Shown in pieces: positions 37,547 to 46,385 of a stretch of DNA of 64,000 nt; within the stretch, counting starts at the first letter, position 1, and each line of letters begins with the position of its first letter. The stretch comes from Thermoanaerobacterales bacterium UBA4880 (GTDB taxonomy: Bacteria > Bacillota > Thermoanaerobacteria > Thermoanaerobacterales > UBA4877). The translations under genes were made by a program, and so were the position numbers. The notes under the pieces were generated by a model. It saw only the letters and a program-made list of their open reading frames with translations. It was not told where the DNA came from and made no database searches. The stretch lies in NCBI GenBank assembly GCA_002399285.1, contig DHDI01000012.1:14689-78688 (forward strand). The letters run 5' to 3'.

Positions 37547-37735
37547 TTACTCTTCGCTTATGGCTCCCACCGGGCAATCGGACATCGCCTGGGTCGCAGC
37601 ATCTGTGTTTGCATCGGGCACGTCCGCGTCTATGGCCTTGGCCATGGTGCCGTCCTCGTTCCAGTCAAATACTTCGGGGCAGGTGTCGATGCATGCGCCG
37701 CATCCTATGCAGTCCTCGCTTACAACTAATTTCAT
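37547..37735 (-). CDS. Ferredoxin, single [4Fe-4S]
   Basis: 62-residue electron carrier. The ligands are CIGCGACIDTCP (Cys9, 12, 15) and the distant CPVGAI (Cys54); Cys19 is extra, as in other monocluster ferredoxins. The middle is acidic (DADVPDANTD). GGAGG precedes ATG 37735. It is monocistronic with its own terminator and may serve the adjacent flavoenzyme, though that pairing is inference. Confidence 0.92.
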   Translation of the reverse strand: MKLVVSEDCIGCGACIDTCPEVFDWNEDGTMAKAIDADVPDANTDAATQAMSDCPVGAISEE

Positions 37736-37954
37736 TTATATTACCTCCTATTTTCTTATGATTAACCTATTATGCTTTATTATATAACAAAATATAACGC
37801 AGTACAAACGTTTTGTTATAAAAATCACATTAGAACTTATTACTATGTTTAGGCGGCCGCGTAAAAAAATATGCAAAGCTGGGCATTATAATTTGTGATG
37901 ATTATTTTTCTCCGGTATATAATTAATATAGTAAAAAGAAATGAGGTATGCCAT

Positions 37955-40900
37955 ATGGATGCCCGGGACATAAGACAGAGTGAAGACCGGTTTTACGGTA
38001 AAATAGACGATGCCATCGGACGCATAAAGGACCCCGGCTGCATAGATATGGTGGTCGGCATTCCCTTTTACAACGAAAAGGAGACCTTAGCGGGCGTGAT
38101 AAAGACCGCGGCGGAGGGGCTCGCAGCGTTTCCAGACAGAAAAAAGCTGATAGTGTGCGTAGGAGACCCCGCGGGACAGGAAGCGCTCGAGTCGGCAGAG
38201 GATATAGACTGCGGCATTCCCTGCGTCTCTTTTCTCATGGAACAGGGTATAAACGGACGGGGTTTCAGCATTAGGGCGGTATTGGAGATAGCCAAAAGGC
38301 TGGAGGCCGACGCCGTTTTGCTGGAGGCCGATCTGAAAGGGGAAGGAGAATGGGGCTTAAAGCCCTCATGGATAGAGAGGATGATCCGTCCCCTAGACGA
38401 GGGATACGATATGGTGCTTGCCAATTTCAGGAGACACTATTTCGAGGATACCACGGGAGACCTGTTTGTGAAGCCGGTGCTGGAGGCCCTCTACGGCTGC
38501 CGGCTGAAGGACCCGCTGTCCGGCGTTTATGCCTTTTCTCATGATATGGTGGAGCGCTATTGCACCGATGTAAACCAGTGGTATGAATATGCGGGAGGTT
38601 ACGGGGCGGACCCATGGCTGGTAACTAAGGCGGTCGTATGGGGCAGCGGGATATGCGAGGTCAGCCTGGGTGCCAAGATAACTATACCGTCTGCCGGAAA
38701 GAGGGCGTTCGTATTCAAGGAGGCGGCGCGGGCGGTCTTTGAGTGTCTCGGGAATGATCAGGATTTTTGGCTGAAGTCCGGTATGATCTTTAAGCGCCCG
38801 GCCCTGTACGGCTTGGAAGACAGGGACAGGCGCATGGATATTTCCTGCCGCCTTACCGACTTTGTCCAGTCGTTTCAGTCGGGGTATGAGAGCTATAAGG
38901 CGGTCTATGACAAACTGCTTCCCGAGGATATCAAGGCGGAGACGGACGAGATATACGGCCTTCCAAACAGGGATTTCCGGTTTGACGAGAGGTTGTGGGC
39001 CAGGCTCATCTATCTGTTTTTGCTCACCTACAGCCTGAATAAAGATATGTCAAAGGATGATCTGCTGGACGCCTTCACGGTCATGTATGAGGGACGCACG
39101 GCCGGTTACATAAGACAGGTGAAGGGATACAGAAGCATCTTCGTAAATGTCAGGGGAGCCGACATGGACGGGATCACCTATAAAAAGGCGGATGACTATT
39201 ACGCCCGGCAGGTCGAAGAGCTTCTGTCCGGGAGGGAAGAGCTGATAGAGGCATGGAATAAAAAGAATACGGAGACCAAGCCCGCCATTACCCCGCTGGA
39301 CTATCTTGAATTTGTGCCCGGGGTGCCCGTCGTATTGCCCAAACAGCTTACCGGACTTGGCGGCAGCGTGATAAACACCAACGGTATATTCAGAAGGCTG
39401 GTCAGGAGATACAGGGAGGAATTTCATAAGTTCAACCGCGATGTGCCGGGCATACCCGGGGATGCCTCTCCCGACGAGGTGGGCAGGCTTATGGAGGCAT
39501 TTATGCACAGCCTGGAGGAGGCCGCCGCAAGGGTGCTGGAAGGAGACCTGTACTCGGCGGACGGCGTCAGCCGGCTGGCGGAGGGGATACTAGACCTTGT
39601 TCCCCATGAGAAGACGGTTGCGGTAAAGGATGAGGTGCTGCGCAAACTACTGTATGAGTTTCCGCCGATGGATCTTATGATACGCATGGATTTCGGCGGC
39701 GTGACCGAGATGCTGCACAATATAAGCCCGAGGTGCGCGCTTACTCTGGCCTCGCTGATCGAAGAGAGGCAGTATATGGACGAGGTCATGCTGTGGCTGG
39801 AGGACAATCTGCGGCCGGACAGCATAGAGGAGGCCGACCTTGATATCATTATATTAAATAGGGGAAACATCCCCGATATAACCGATATGAAGCAGATAAC
39901 CGTGCTCAACAGGGTGACGGGGATGATCGCCGTGAGGTGCCTCAGCAAGGGCATGGGAGGGGAGTATCCCCGCCTGCGGTATCTGACCCATATGGTAAAG
40001 TGCGTGGCCGAGCAGGAGCATTATTCCTTTTTGTGGAAGTTGTATGCGAGAGAGCGCCGGGGCTTCGGCCTTAAGGCGATAAACTCTGTCCGGGGGCATC
40101 ACGGCAGGGAGGCCTTCAGCGCCCACAATATGTTTGAAAACTGGCACCAGAGGGATGCGGCGGCAAAATTCAAGAGGATCTCGGAAAAGCTGGATTCCAT
40201 GGGGAAAGCGGAGGAGGCCAGGCTGATCTATGGGATGGCCGAGGGATACGGCCTTTCCCTTACCTTAAACGACGATACGTTTGTGTCGTGCACCGCATGG
40301 ACGTGGGCGAGCTACAGCTTCCGCGGAGGGAAGGGGCTGCCGACGCCTCTTTCGGCACATGTGGACAGGGATTGGTTCAACTACGATCTCCTGGAAGAGA
40401 TATACAAGGAGATGGGGTACAGGATTGATGAGATCCCCGAGGAGATCTGCCAGCTTTTGGGCGAAGGCAAGGAGGGAGTAAACCTCGTCAGCGTTCTGCT
40501 GGGCGTCAATGTGCACAGGGACGCGGTCATGGTACAGGATGTGGAGAAATGGCCGCAGGCCGGGCCGCTGGTGAGGTACGGCGGCAATCCGCTGCTCAAA
40601 CCCGTGCCCGGCCACTGGTGGGAGTGCAGGTACGTCCTCAATTCCGCTGCATTCAGAATAGAGGACAGGATATATCTGCTCTACCGGGCCTTTGGCAAGG
40701 ACGGCATCTCGCGGATCGGCCTGGCCGTTTCCGACGGCTACAACATCGTGGAAAGGCTGCCCGATCCGGTATTTTCCCCGGGGAGCGACAGGGAAAAGGA
40801 GGGCTGCGAGGACCCCAGAGTGGTCATCCTGGACGGTAAGATATATATGATGTATACCTCCTATGACGGGGTGGTGGCGCAGGTGGCGGCCGCATGCATA

Positions 40901-41518
40901 GGCGTCGGGGATTTTTTGCAAAGGGACTTTGACCGGTGGGAAAGACTGGGCCTGGCCTTTCCCAATCTGTGGGATAAGGACGCCATACTCTTCCCCGAAA
41001 AGATAAACGGCCAATATGTTATGTACCACAGGATAGAGCCCAGCATGTGGGTGACCTACTCCGACCGGCTGACGTTCCCCTGGCCCAGGGAAGGACATAA
41101 GATAATCATAGGCCCGCGTTCCGGGATGATGTGGGACTCGTTCAAGATAGGCGCAGGATCGCAGCCGCTTAAGACCATGTATGGCTGGCTGCTGATATAC
41201 CATGGAGTGGACGACAACATGATATACCGCCTGGGCGTCATACTCACCGACCTTAAGGACCCCGGCAGACTTCTGTACCGTTCGCCCAATCCCATCCTTT
41301 CGCCTGAAATGGAATATGAGACGGGCGACAGGGTATCGTCCTGGGTGCCCAACGTGGTATTCACCTGCGGAGCCGTGCCCGAACAGAACAAGGAGGTATT
41401 GGATGCCGACGACGGGATACTCGTGTATTACGGCGCCGCGGACACATATCTGTGCGTCGCCCATGCGAAGGTGGGCGATCTGCTGCCGCAGAAGATCAGA
41501 GAAAAGATGAAGAGGTGA
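37955..41518 (+). CDS. Glycosyltransferase (GpgS/MGS-like) fused to a GH130 phosphorylase-like domain
   Basis: 1187-residue cytoplasmic fusion protein. Residues 30-330 form a GT-A fold related to glucosyl-3-phosphoglycerate and mannosylglycerate synthases: VVGIPFYNEKETL (33-45), a metal-site-like LLEADLKGE (122-130), then GDLFVKPVLEALYG and KDPLSGVYAFS (185-195). Residues about 330-860 are helical and unrecognised. Residues about 880-1180 match GH130 beta-mannoside phosphorylases, with GCEDPRVV near 949-956, TSYDG near 967 and WDSFKIGAG later. ATG 37955 follows GAGGT; the longer frame from 37895 has no site. One chain could both make and phosphorolyse a glycoside. AroD begins six bases after its stop. 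Confidence 0.8.
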   Translation: MDARDIRQSEDRFYGKIDDAIGRIKDPGCIDMVVGIPFYNEKETLAGVIKTAAEGLAAFPDRKKLIVCVGDPAGQEALESAEDIDCGIPCVSFLMEQGINGRGFSIRAVLEIAKRLEADAVLLEADLKGEGEWGLKPSWIERMIRPLDEGYDMVLANFRRHYFEDTTGDLFVKPVLEALYGCRLKDPLSGVYAFSHDMVERYCTDVNQWYEYAGGYGADPWLVTKAVVWGSGICEVSLGAKITIPSAGKRAFVFKEAARAVFECLGNDQDFWLKSGMIFKRPALYGLEDRDRRMDISCRLTDFVQSFQSGYESYKAVYDKLLPEDIKAETDEIYGLPNRDFRFDERLWARLIYLFLLTYSLNKDMSKDDLLDAFTVMYEGRTAGYIRQVKGYRSIFVNVRGADMDGITYKKADDYYARQVEELLSGREELIEAWNKKNTETKPAITPLDYLEFVPGVPVVLPKQLTGLGGSVINTNGIFRRLVRRYREEFHKFNRDVPGIPGDASPDEVGRLMEAFMHSLEEAAARVLEGDLYSADGVSRLAEGILDLVPHEKTVAVKDEVLRKLLYEFPPMDLMIRMDFGGVTEMLHNISPRCALTLASLIEERQYMDEVMLWLEDNLRPDSIEEADLDIIILNRGNIPDITDMKQITVLNRVTGMIAVRCLSKGMGGEYPRLRYLTHMVKCVAEQEHYSFLWKLYARERRGFGLKAINSVRGHHGREAFSAHNMFENWHQRDAAAKFKRISEKLDSMGKAEEARLIYGMAEGYGLSLTLNDDTFVSCTAWTWASYSFRGGKGLPTPLSAHVDRDWFNYDLLEEIYKEMGYRIDEIPEEICQLLGEGKEGVNLVSVLLGVNVHRDAVMVQDVEKWPQAGPLVRYGGNPLLKPVPGHWWECRYVLNSAAFRIEDRIYLLYRAFGKDGISRIGLAVSDGYNIVERLPDPVFSPGSDREKEGCEDPRVVILDGKIYMMYTSYDGVVAQVAAACIGVGDFLQRDFDRWERLGLAFPNLWDKDAILFPEKINGQYVMYHRIEPSMWVTYSDRLTFPWPREGHKIIIGPRSGMMWDSFKIGAGSQPLKTMYGWLLIYHGVDDNMIYRLGVILTDLKDPGRLLYRSPNPILSPEMEYETGDRVSSWVPNVVFTCGAVPEQNKEVLDADDGILVYYGAADTYLCVAHAKVGDLLPQKIREKMKR

Positions 41519-41523
41519 TCGAT

Positions 41524-42243
41524 TTGGACATCTATAACGATGATATTCCGAGGAGCAGACCATCCGTCTGCATACCTATCGCTGCGAGGGGCGCCGGAGA
41601 TCTGGAGCGTCATATAGCCTTTGTTAAAGATATGTCTCCCGATCTTGTGGAATTCAGAGCGGATTATTACCGCGGCCCGGACTGTGCCGGGGCGGCCAAG
41701 ATCATCTCGGACGGGCTGCCAGGCATGCCTCTGATCTTCACGTTCAGAAAGAGGAGCGAAGGCGGGGCGAGGGATATGGAGGAGAGCGAGCGGACGGCGG
41801 TCATCCTGAATGCCATATCCTCCGGGTACATAAGCGCTGTCGACATAGAGGAATCCACCGTGGAGGACCGCCTTGAGGAGGTAGCCGCTGCATCGCGAAG
41901 CAATGGAATACCTGTAATAATGTCCTACCATGACTTTTTTGACATGCCTTCCTATGAGAAGCTGCGGAGTAAGATTCACAATATGAAGCAAAAGGGTGCG
42001 GATGTTGCAAAGATATCGGTCACCCCCAGTAACAGGAGCGAGGCCTTTGCATTTATAGATAATTTCGTAAGGATAAAGCGGGATACTGACATGCCCACCA
42101 TAGCCGTCACCATGGGCGAACACGGCCTGTTCCTGCGGCTGTTCGGCTGGGTCCTGGACAACCCTATAATATATGCCGCCGGTCTGGTCCCCACCGCGCC
42201 CGGCCAGCCTCCTGCGCAGTTTATAAGATGGTTTGAAAAATAG
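41524..42243 (+). CDS. aroD: 3-dehydroquinate dehydratase, type I
   Basis: Class I dehydroquinase of the shikimate pathway, 239 residues, forming a Schiff base with Lys. The motifs VEFRADYY, IMSYHDF (catalytic His) and ADVAKISVTP (catalytic Lys) are present. The C-terminal AAGLVPTAPGQP is conserved. I chose TTG 41524 because AGAGGTGATC directly precedes it and the previous gene stops at 41518; frames starting earlier lie within the upstream gene. Cotranscription with the sugar-enzyme fusion is odd and may be incidental. Confidence 0.9.
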   Translation: MDIYNDDIPRSRPSVCIPIAARGAGDLERHIAFVKDMSPDLVEFRADYYRGPDCAGAAKIISDGLPGMPLIFTFRKRSEGGARDMEESERTAVILNAISSGYISAVDIEESTVEDRLEEVAAASRSNGIPVIMSYHDFFDMPSYEKLRSKIHNMKQKGADVAKISVTPSNRSEAFAFIDNFVRIKRDTDMPTIAVTMGEHGLFLRLFGWVLDNPIIYAAGLVPTAPGQPPAQFIRWFEK

Positions 42244-42255
42244 ATAAGAAATACA

Positions 42256-42284
42256 TTGATTTATGCTGCATTTTGTGATATTAT
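42256..42284 (+). promoter_or_regulatory. Sigma-A promoter of the coiled-coil gene
   Basis: TTGATT (42256-42261) and TATTAT (42279-42284) with a 17-base spacer, 25 bases before the ATG. Confidence 0.6.
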
Positions 42285-42308
42285 CGGATTAGATAAAGCG
42301 GGGGGCAA

Positions 42309-42770
42309 ATGCTTATGGAAGAAAAACTTCTCAATATGATCTTGGACGGCATCAATGAGATCAAATCAGATGTAAAGACGTTAAAGAGCGACGTAGGATC
42401 ATTAAAGGATGATGTAGAGACATTAAAGAGCGACGTAGGATCATTAAAGGGTGATGTAGAGACATTAAAGAGCGACATAGGCTCGTTAAAATCTGAAGTG
42501 GCCGATTTGAAAGAGCATATGGACTATATGGAAGTGCGTATGAACCATATGGAAGAACGTATGGACAATATGGAAGAACGCATGAACCATATGGAAGAGC
42601 GCATGAACAGCATGGAAGGAAGACAGGACGAGATATATCACATGCTTCGCGGCTGGGAAGAGGAAAGGACGATCACAAAATCACAGCTGGACAAGCTGAG
42701 TATAGATTCGGAGAAGATGAAAAACCACACGCACAATGTGGAGATAAGTATTTCAAAAGCTGTTGTATAA
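42309..42770 (+). CDS. Small coiled-coil protein with tandem repeats
   Basis: 153-residue protein, almost entirely coiled coil. Residues 18-65 are three 14-residue units of the type TLKSDVGSLKDDVE; residues 70-105 are 7-residue units of the type MEERMNH. The C-terminal 45 residues are not repetitive (QDEIYHMLRGWEEERTITKS). Such proteins are common in Clostridia and of unknown role. GGGGGG precedes ATG 42309; ATG 42315 is also possible. It is monocistronic between its own promoter and terminator. Confidence 0.8.
   Translation: MLMEEKLLNMILDGINEIKSDVKTLKSDVGSLKDDVETLKSDVGSLKGDVETLKSDIGSLKSEVADLKEHMDYMEVRMNHMEERMDNMEERMNHMEERMNSMEGRQDEIYHMLRGWEEERTITKSQLDKLSIDSEKMKNHTHNVEISISKAVV
42378..42620 (+). 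repeat. 42-base and 21-base tandem repeats inside the coiled-coil gene
   Basis: About three 42-base units (ACATTAAAGAGCGACGTAGG, ATCATTAAAGGGTGATGTAG, AG) are followed by 21-base units around CATATGGAAGAACGTATGGA. Period multiples of seven codons preserve the heptads. Confidence 0.85.
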
Positions 42771-42772
42771 AT

Positions 42773-42802
42773 AAAGAGAGAAATCAATCTCTCTTTTTTT
42801 AT
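42773..42802 (+). terminator. Terminator of the coiled-coil gene
   Basis: AAAGAGAGA pairs with TCTCTCTTT around AATCAA, followed by TTTT. Confidence 0.8.
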
Positions 42803-42835
42803 ACATACTGGCAGCGCGGCCTTTTTATATTACTT

Positions 42836-44194
42836 TTAAAATTTCAGAGGCACGGCCCTGTGCAGCTCGGCCAGTATGCTGTCCAGGCCGTTCTGCGTCT
42901 TAGCCTCCGCCCGCAGGATCACTTCCGGCCCCGTATTGGAAGCCCGGGCTAAGCACCAGCCGTCGTAAAGATACGCACGCACCCCGTCGATATCTACGAT
43001 GGGGCATCTTTTTTCTGCAAAGTATCTTCTGGCATTTTCCACTATGCCGAATTTTTCACTGTCGGTACTCTCGGCCCTTATCTCCGGTGTGGAAACATAG
43101 GAGGGCACGTCGGACAGCAGCTGCGAAAGGCTGTCCTTGCTGCGCGACAGTATGCGCAGCAGCCGTCCCGCGGAGTAAAGGGCGTCGTCGAAGCCGTAGT
43201 ATTCGTCGGCGAAGAACATATGCCCCGACATCTCGCCGGTGAACGGGGAATTCATCTCGCACATCTTTGCCTTTATGAGGGAATGGCCGGTCTTGTAGAA
43301 GAACGGCTTGCCGCCCAGTCTCTTTATCTCATCGGACAGAGCTTCGGAGCACTTTACCTCCACGATGCAGTATATGCCGGGGTATTTGGGCAGTATCTCC
43401 CGCCAGAAGAGCACCATCATCGTGTCTCCCCATATGATGTTTCCCTTGTCGTCCACCGCGCCTATCCTGTCGCCGTCCCCGTCGAAGCCTATCCCCAGGT
43501 CGGCCTTCTCCCTTAATACGGTTTGCTTGAGATCAGCCAGGTTTTCCGCCTTTACCGGGTCGGGAAAGTGATTGGGGAAGGCCGGGTCGGATTCACAGTA
43601 TACGGGTATTACGTCGCAGCCCCAAAGGTTCAGTACCTGGGGCGCTATTATGGAGGCGGTACCGTTGCCGCAGTCCACGGCAACCTTTAGTTTTTTGGGC
43701 AGCTTTATCTTTTTTTCCAGCATATCCGCATAGCCGAAGATGGGATATGCATAGTCCGTTTCTCCCTTGGGCGCGGAAATAAAGTCGCCGTTTTCTATCA
43801 TTTTGCATATCTTGCGCAGGTCGTCTCCGTATAGAGTGGCCCGGCCGAAGCACACCTTAAAGCCGTTGTATTCGGGCGGGTTGTGGCTTGCCGTTATCAT
43901 CAGCCCAGGATTTACGTTGTATAGTATCCTCGAATAATAGAACATGGGGGTGGTGGTGAGCCCGATATTGAGTACGCCGCTGCCCGTGCTTAAGACTCCT
44001 TCCGCCGCGGCGTCGGTAAGCTCGCCGGAGGAAGCCCTGTTGTCATGGCCTATAAGGCATATGTTCTCGCCGTTTTCCTGGAGGTAGGTACCAAAGGCCC
44101 GGCCTATGAGATACGCGGTGTCCTTGTTCAATTCCTCCGGTACCTTTCCTCTTATGTCATACTGCCGGAATATAGTGCGGTCTATCCTGGCCAT
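42836..44194 (-). CDS. manB: Phosphomannomutase/phosphoglucomutase
   Basis: Alpha-D-phosphohexomutase of 452 residues interconverting hexose-6-P and hexose-1-P. The phosphoserine loop is MITASHNPPEYNGFK (about residue 100), the metal loop GFDGDGDRIG (about 245), the sugar-binding loop FTGEMSGHMFF (about 327) and the phosphate loop RASNTGPEVILR near the end. It supplies Man-1-P (or Glc-1-P) to the nucleotidylyltransferase at the start of the same operon. Its start overlaps the upstream gene by 38 bases. AGGGAGTC precedes ATG 44194. Confidence 0.93.
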   Translation of the reverse strand: MARIDRTIFRQYDIRGKVPEELNKDTAYLIGRAFGTYLQENGENICLIGHDNRASSGELTDAAAEGVLSTGSGVLNIGLTTTPMFYYSRILYNVNPGLMITASHNPPEYNGFKVCFGRATLYGDDLRKICKMIENGDFISAPKGETDYAYPIFGYADMLEKKIKLPKKLKVAVDCGNGTASIIAPQVLNLWGCDVIPVYCESDPAFPNHFPDPVKAENLADLKQTVLREKADLGIGFDGDGDRIGAVDDKGNIIWGDTMMVLFWREILPKYPGIYCIVEVKCSEALSDEIKRLGGKPFFYKTGHSLIKAKMCEMNSPFTGEMSGHMFFADEYYGFDDALYSAGRLLRILSRSKDSLSQLLSDVPSYVSTPEIRAESTDSEKFGIVENARRYFAEKRCPIVDIDGVRAYLYDGWCLARASNTGPEVILRAEAKTQNGLDSILAELHRAVPLKF

Positions 44195-45221
44195 TTTTTG
44201 ACTCCCTTCTTTCTTCCGATACTTCCTTGATCATGCGGTCGGCCAACAGGAAACTAACCGTGGCCTCCGCTCCCTGGTTCACATTGAGCCCGTCGGGTAT
44301 CAGAGCGTCGTGGCAGCCCCCCGTCTCCTCATCATAGAGGCTCAGCTTGTTTATATTTTTGCCCCAATACCATTCATAGGAGAGAGATGCCTTGTCCATG
44401 TATTCGCTCTTTCCTGTGACACGGTATCCCTCCAAGCAGGCCAGTATGGTGGAAGCGGCATCCACAGGCTGCTGGTCGTAGTTGGGTATGCCGCTGTTTC
44501 TGCGCCACCAGCCCCTGTTGCCCACGATCGACAGATAGCCCTTCTTCAGCAGGGCGTCCGTTAAAAATCCCAAGGACTCTTCGGCGATATCCAAAGAATC
44601 TCTGTCTCCCGTAAGCGAGTAATATGAAAAGAGCGCGTGGGGAAGCACGGCGTTGCAGTAAGTGAGCCAGCCCTCATACCATTTCCACGTATCCGTCTTG
44701 TTGCCGCGGTAGGCCTCTTTCAAATGCCGCCCTATATCACCGGCGTATCCGTCTATGGCCGGATCGCCAAAGCCTCCTGCAGACAGTGCGGAAAGCCCTA
44801 TGAGCATATATGCGCCGGCTCTGAGCGAGCTTATATCTCCGATGGCCGGCATGGTATTGTCTATGATCTTCTTTGAGGTTTGCTTAAAGCCGTCGGACAT
44901 GCCGCCGGCCCGCAGTGCAAAACAGCACGCCATAAAGGCGCGCCCTATGCTGTCCTCCGAATCGATGGCCGGTAGGAAGGTATTTCCTATCTTTAAATTA
45001 GTAAAACCGCCGTCCGGCTTTTGGGCGGCGGATAAAAATCTCAGATAAATATCCGCCATGGACTTGACTTCTTCATCATCCGCGCTGATCGCGGCGAGCA
45101 AAGCCCGGGCATTGTCATCCACGGTGTATCCGCTCTCTATAATGGGTTCTTCCTTATTTGCGAACTGAAACATGCCCGTATCGTCCGTCATCCTCTTAAG
45201 GTGCTTGTACGAGACTGCCAT
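44157..45221 (-). CDS. Predicted helical-barrel glycan-processing protein (DNARAL type)
   Basis: 354-residue protein with many short helices and conserved aromatic/acidic stretches: SGYTVDDNARALLA (about residue 32), PDGGFTNLKIG, WYEGWLTYCNAVLPHALF and NSGIPNYDQQPVDA. The pattern suggests an (alpha/alpha)6 barrel. I recall this region as the C-terminal part of large GT4 glycosyltransferases in other bacteria; here it is a separate gene. Its reading frame overlaps the GT4 gene upstream by about 26 bases and manB downstream by 38. I chose ATG 45221, eight bases after TTAGGGGG. Activity (hydrolase, epimerase or accessory) is not known. Confidence 0.7.
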   Translation of the reverse strand: MAVSYKHLKRMTDDTGMFQFANKEEPIIESGYTVDDNARALLAAISADDEEVKSMADIYLRFLSAAQKPDGGFTNLKIGNTFLPAIDSEDSIGRAFMACCFALRAGGMSDGFKQTSKKIIDNTMPAIGDISSLRAGAYMLIGLSALSAGGFGDPAIDGYAGDIGRHLKEAYRGNKTDTWKWYEGWLTYCNAVLPHALFSYYSLTGDRDSLDIAEESLGFLTDALLKKGYLSIVGNRGWWRRNSGIPNYDQQPVDAASTILACLEGYRVTGKSEYMDKASLSYEWYWGKNINKLSLYDEETGGCHDALIPDGLNVNQGAEATVSFLLADRMIKEVSEERRESKNGQDRPHYIPAV

Positions 45222-46371
45222 ATTCATTCCCCCTAATGCTGTTTTGTATTACTGCTCCCATCAGATTTATATATTGTTTTGCCACATTGCTCCATATCAT
45301 CGTCTTGCCTAGTTTGGCGGCCCGGCCTTCCAGGCTGCGCTTCAGCGTGGGATTATCTATGATGCTTTCTATGAGATCGGCCAGCTCTTTATAGCTGTTG
45401 GTGCTTTGGGAGATCAGTCCCCTGTTGTTCCCCAGAATGTCCAGCGCGTAATCATACGGGGTGGACACTATGGCCCGGCCGCAGCCGACCGCATAGGTCA
45501 GCGTGCCGCTGACGGCCTGGCCCCTGTTTGGATACGGCGTGAGATACACGTCGGTCATATACAGGAAGTCTCCCAGTTCCTCCAGCGAAAGATAGTGATT
45601 GATGAACTCCACGTTGCCTTCCAGACCGAGATGCCTTACCAGATCGATGAGCGACTCCCTGTATGACTCGCCGAATTTTTTTACCAAAGACGGATGGGTC
45701 TCCCCCAGCACCAGATACAGTATCTCGGGGTGCCCTGAAGCCAGCTCTCCCATGCACCTTATGCCGTTTTCTATACCCTTTCCCGGGCCGATCAGCCCGA
45801 ATGTGGAAACTATGCAGTGCCCGGCGTATCCGTATGACTCCTTCAGCATATCCCTGTTCTTGACCTTGAAATCAGGGACCCCATGAGGGATCACATAGAT
45901 CTTGCTGCCCGGTATACTGTATATGTCTTCAAGCAGACAGGCGGAGCGCTTGGTCATACAGGCCACGGCCGCCGCCTTGCTTCCCAGGCCGCGCATTATC
46001 CACTTCTGCCGGAAATCCGGACTGGGCAGCACCGTGTGGGTGGTCAGTATAAAGGGTTTTGCGAGATGCGCCGCAAAATCCAACACAAACTTGCCGTCCA
46101 TCCCTCCGAATATACCGTACTCATGCTCTATGACCACCACGTCTATAGAGGAATCGTTCACAAAATGAGCGGCATTGATAAAACTCTCCTTCTTGTCCTG
46201 CATGATTTCATAGATCACCTCGGGCGGATAGCTATAATCCGCACCGCTGTCCGTTATGGCCAGTATCCTCACATTTTTGCCCATTTTAGAAATATTGTCT
46301 TTCAGGTCTTTGGAGAATGAGGCTATACCGCATTCCCTCGGCGGATAAGTGCTTAATACGGCTATGTTCAT
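45196..46371 (-). CDS. Glycosyltransferase family 4
   Basis: GT-B glycosyltransferase, 391 residues. N-terminal acceptor domain: STYPPRECGIASFSKDL with IEHEYGIFGG and HTVLPSP. C-terminal nucleotide-sugar domain: STFGLIGPGKGIENGI and the segment TDVYLTPYPNRGQAVSGTLT, where the donor site lies. The preceding gene makes a nucleotide sugar, so GDP-mannose is the likely donor (inference). I chose ATG 46371 after AAAGGATGGG; the longer frame to 46497 runs into the upstream gene. The next gene overlaps its 3' end. Confidence 0.88.
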   Translation of the reverse strand: MNIAVLSTYPPRECGIASFSKDLKDNISKMGKNVRILAITDSGADYSYPPEVIYEIMQDKKESFINAAHFVNDSSIDVVVIEHEYGIFGGMDGKFVLDFAAHLAKPFILTTHTVLPSPDFRQKWIMRGLGSKAAAVACMTKRSACLLEDIYSIPGSKIYVIPHGVPDFKVKNRDMLKESYGYAGHCIVSTFGLIGPGKGIENGIRCMGELASGHPEILYLVLGETHPSLVKKFGESYRESLIDLVRHLGLEGNVEFINHYLSLEELGDFLYMTDVYLTPYPNRGQAVSGTLTYAVGCGRAIVSTPYDYALDILGNNRGLISQSTNSYKELADLIESIIDNPTLKRSLEGRAAKLGKTMIWSNVAKQYINLMGAVIQNSIRGNEYGSLVQAP

Positions 46372-46385
46372 TTGAATCCCATCCT

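Noticed and set aside
42378-42500. Regularly spaced 42-base repeats that might suggest a CRISPR array
   Set aside because: The units are contiguous, without unique spacers, and are in frame within a coiled-coil gene. No cas gene is nearby.
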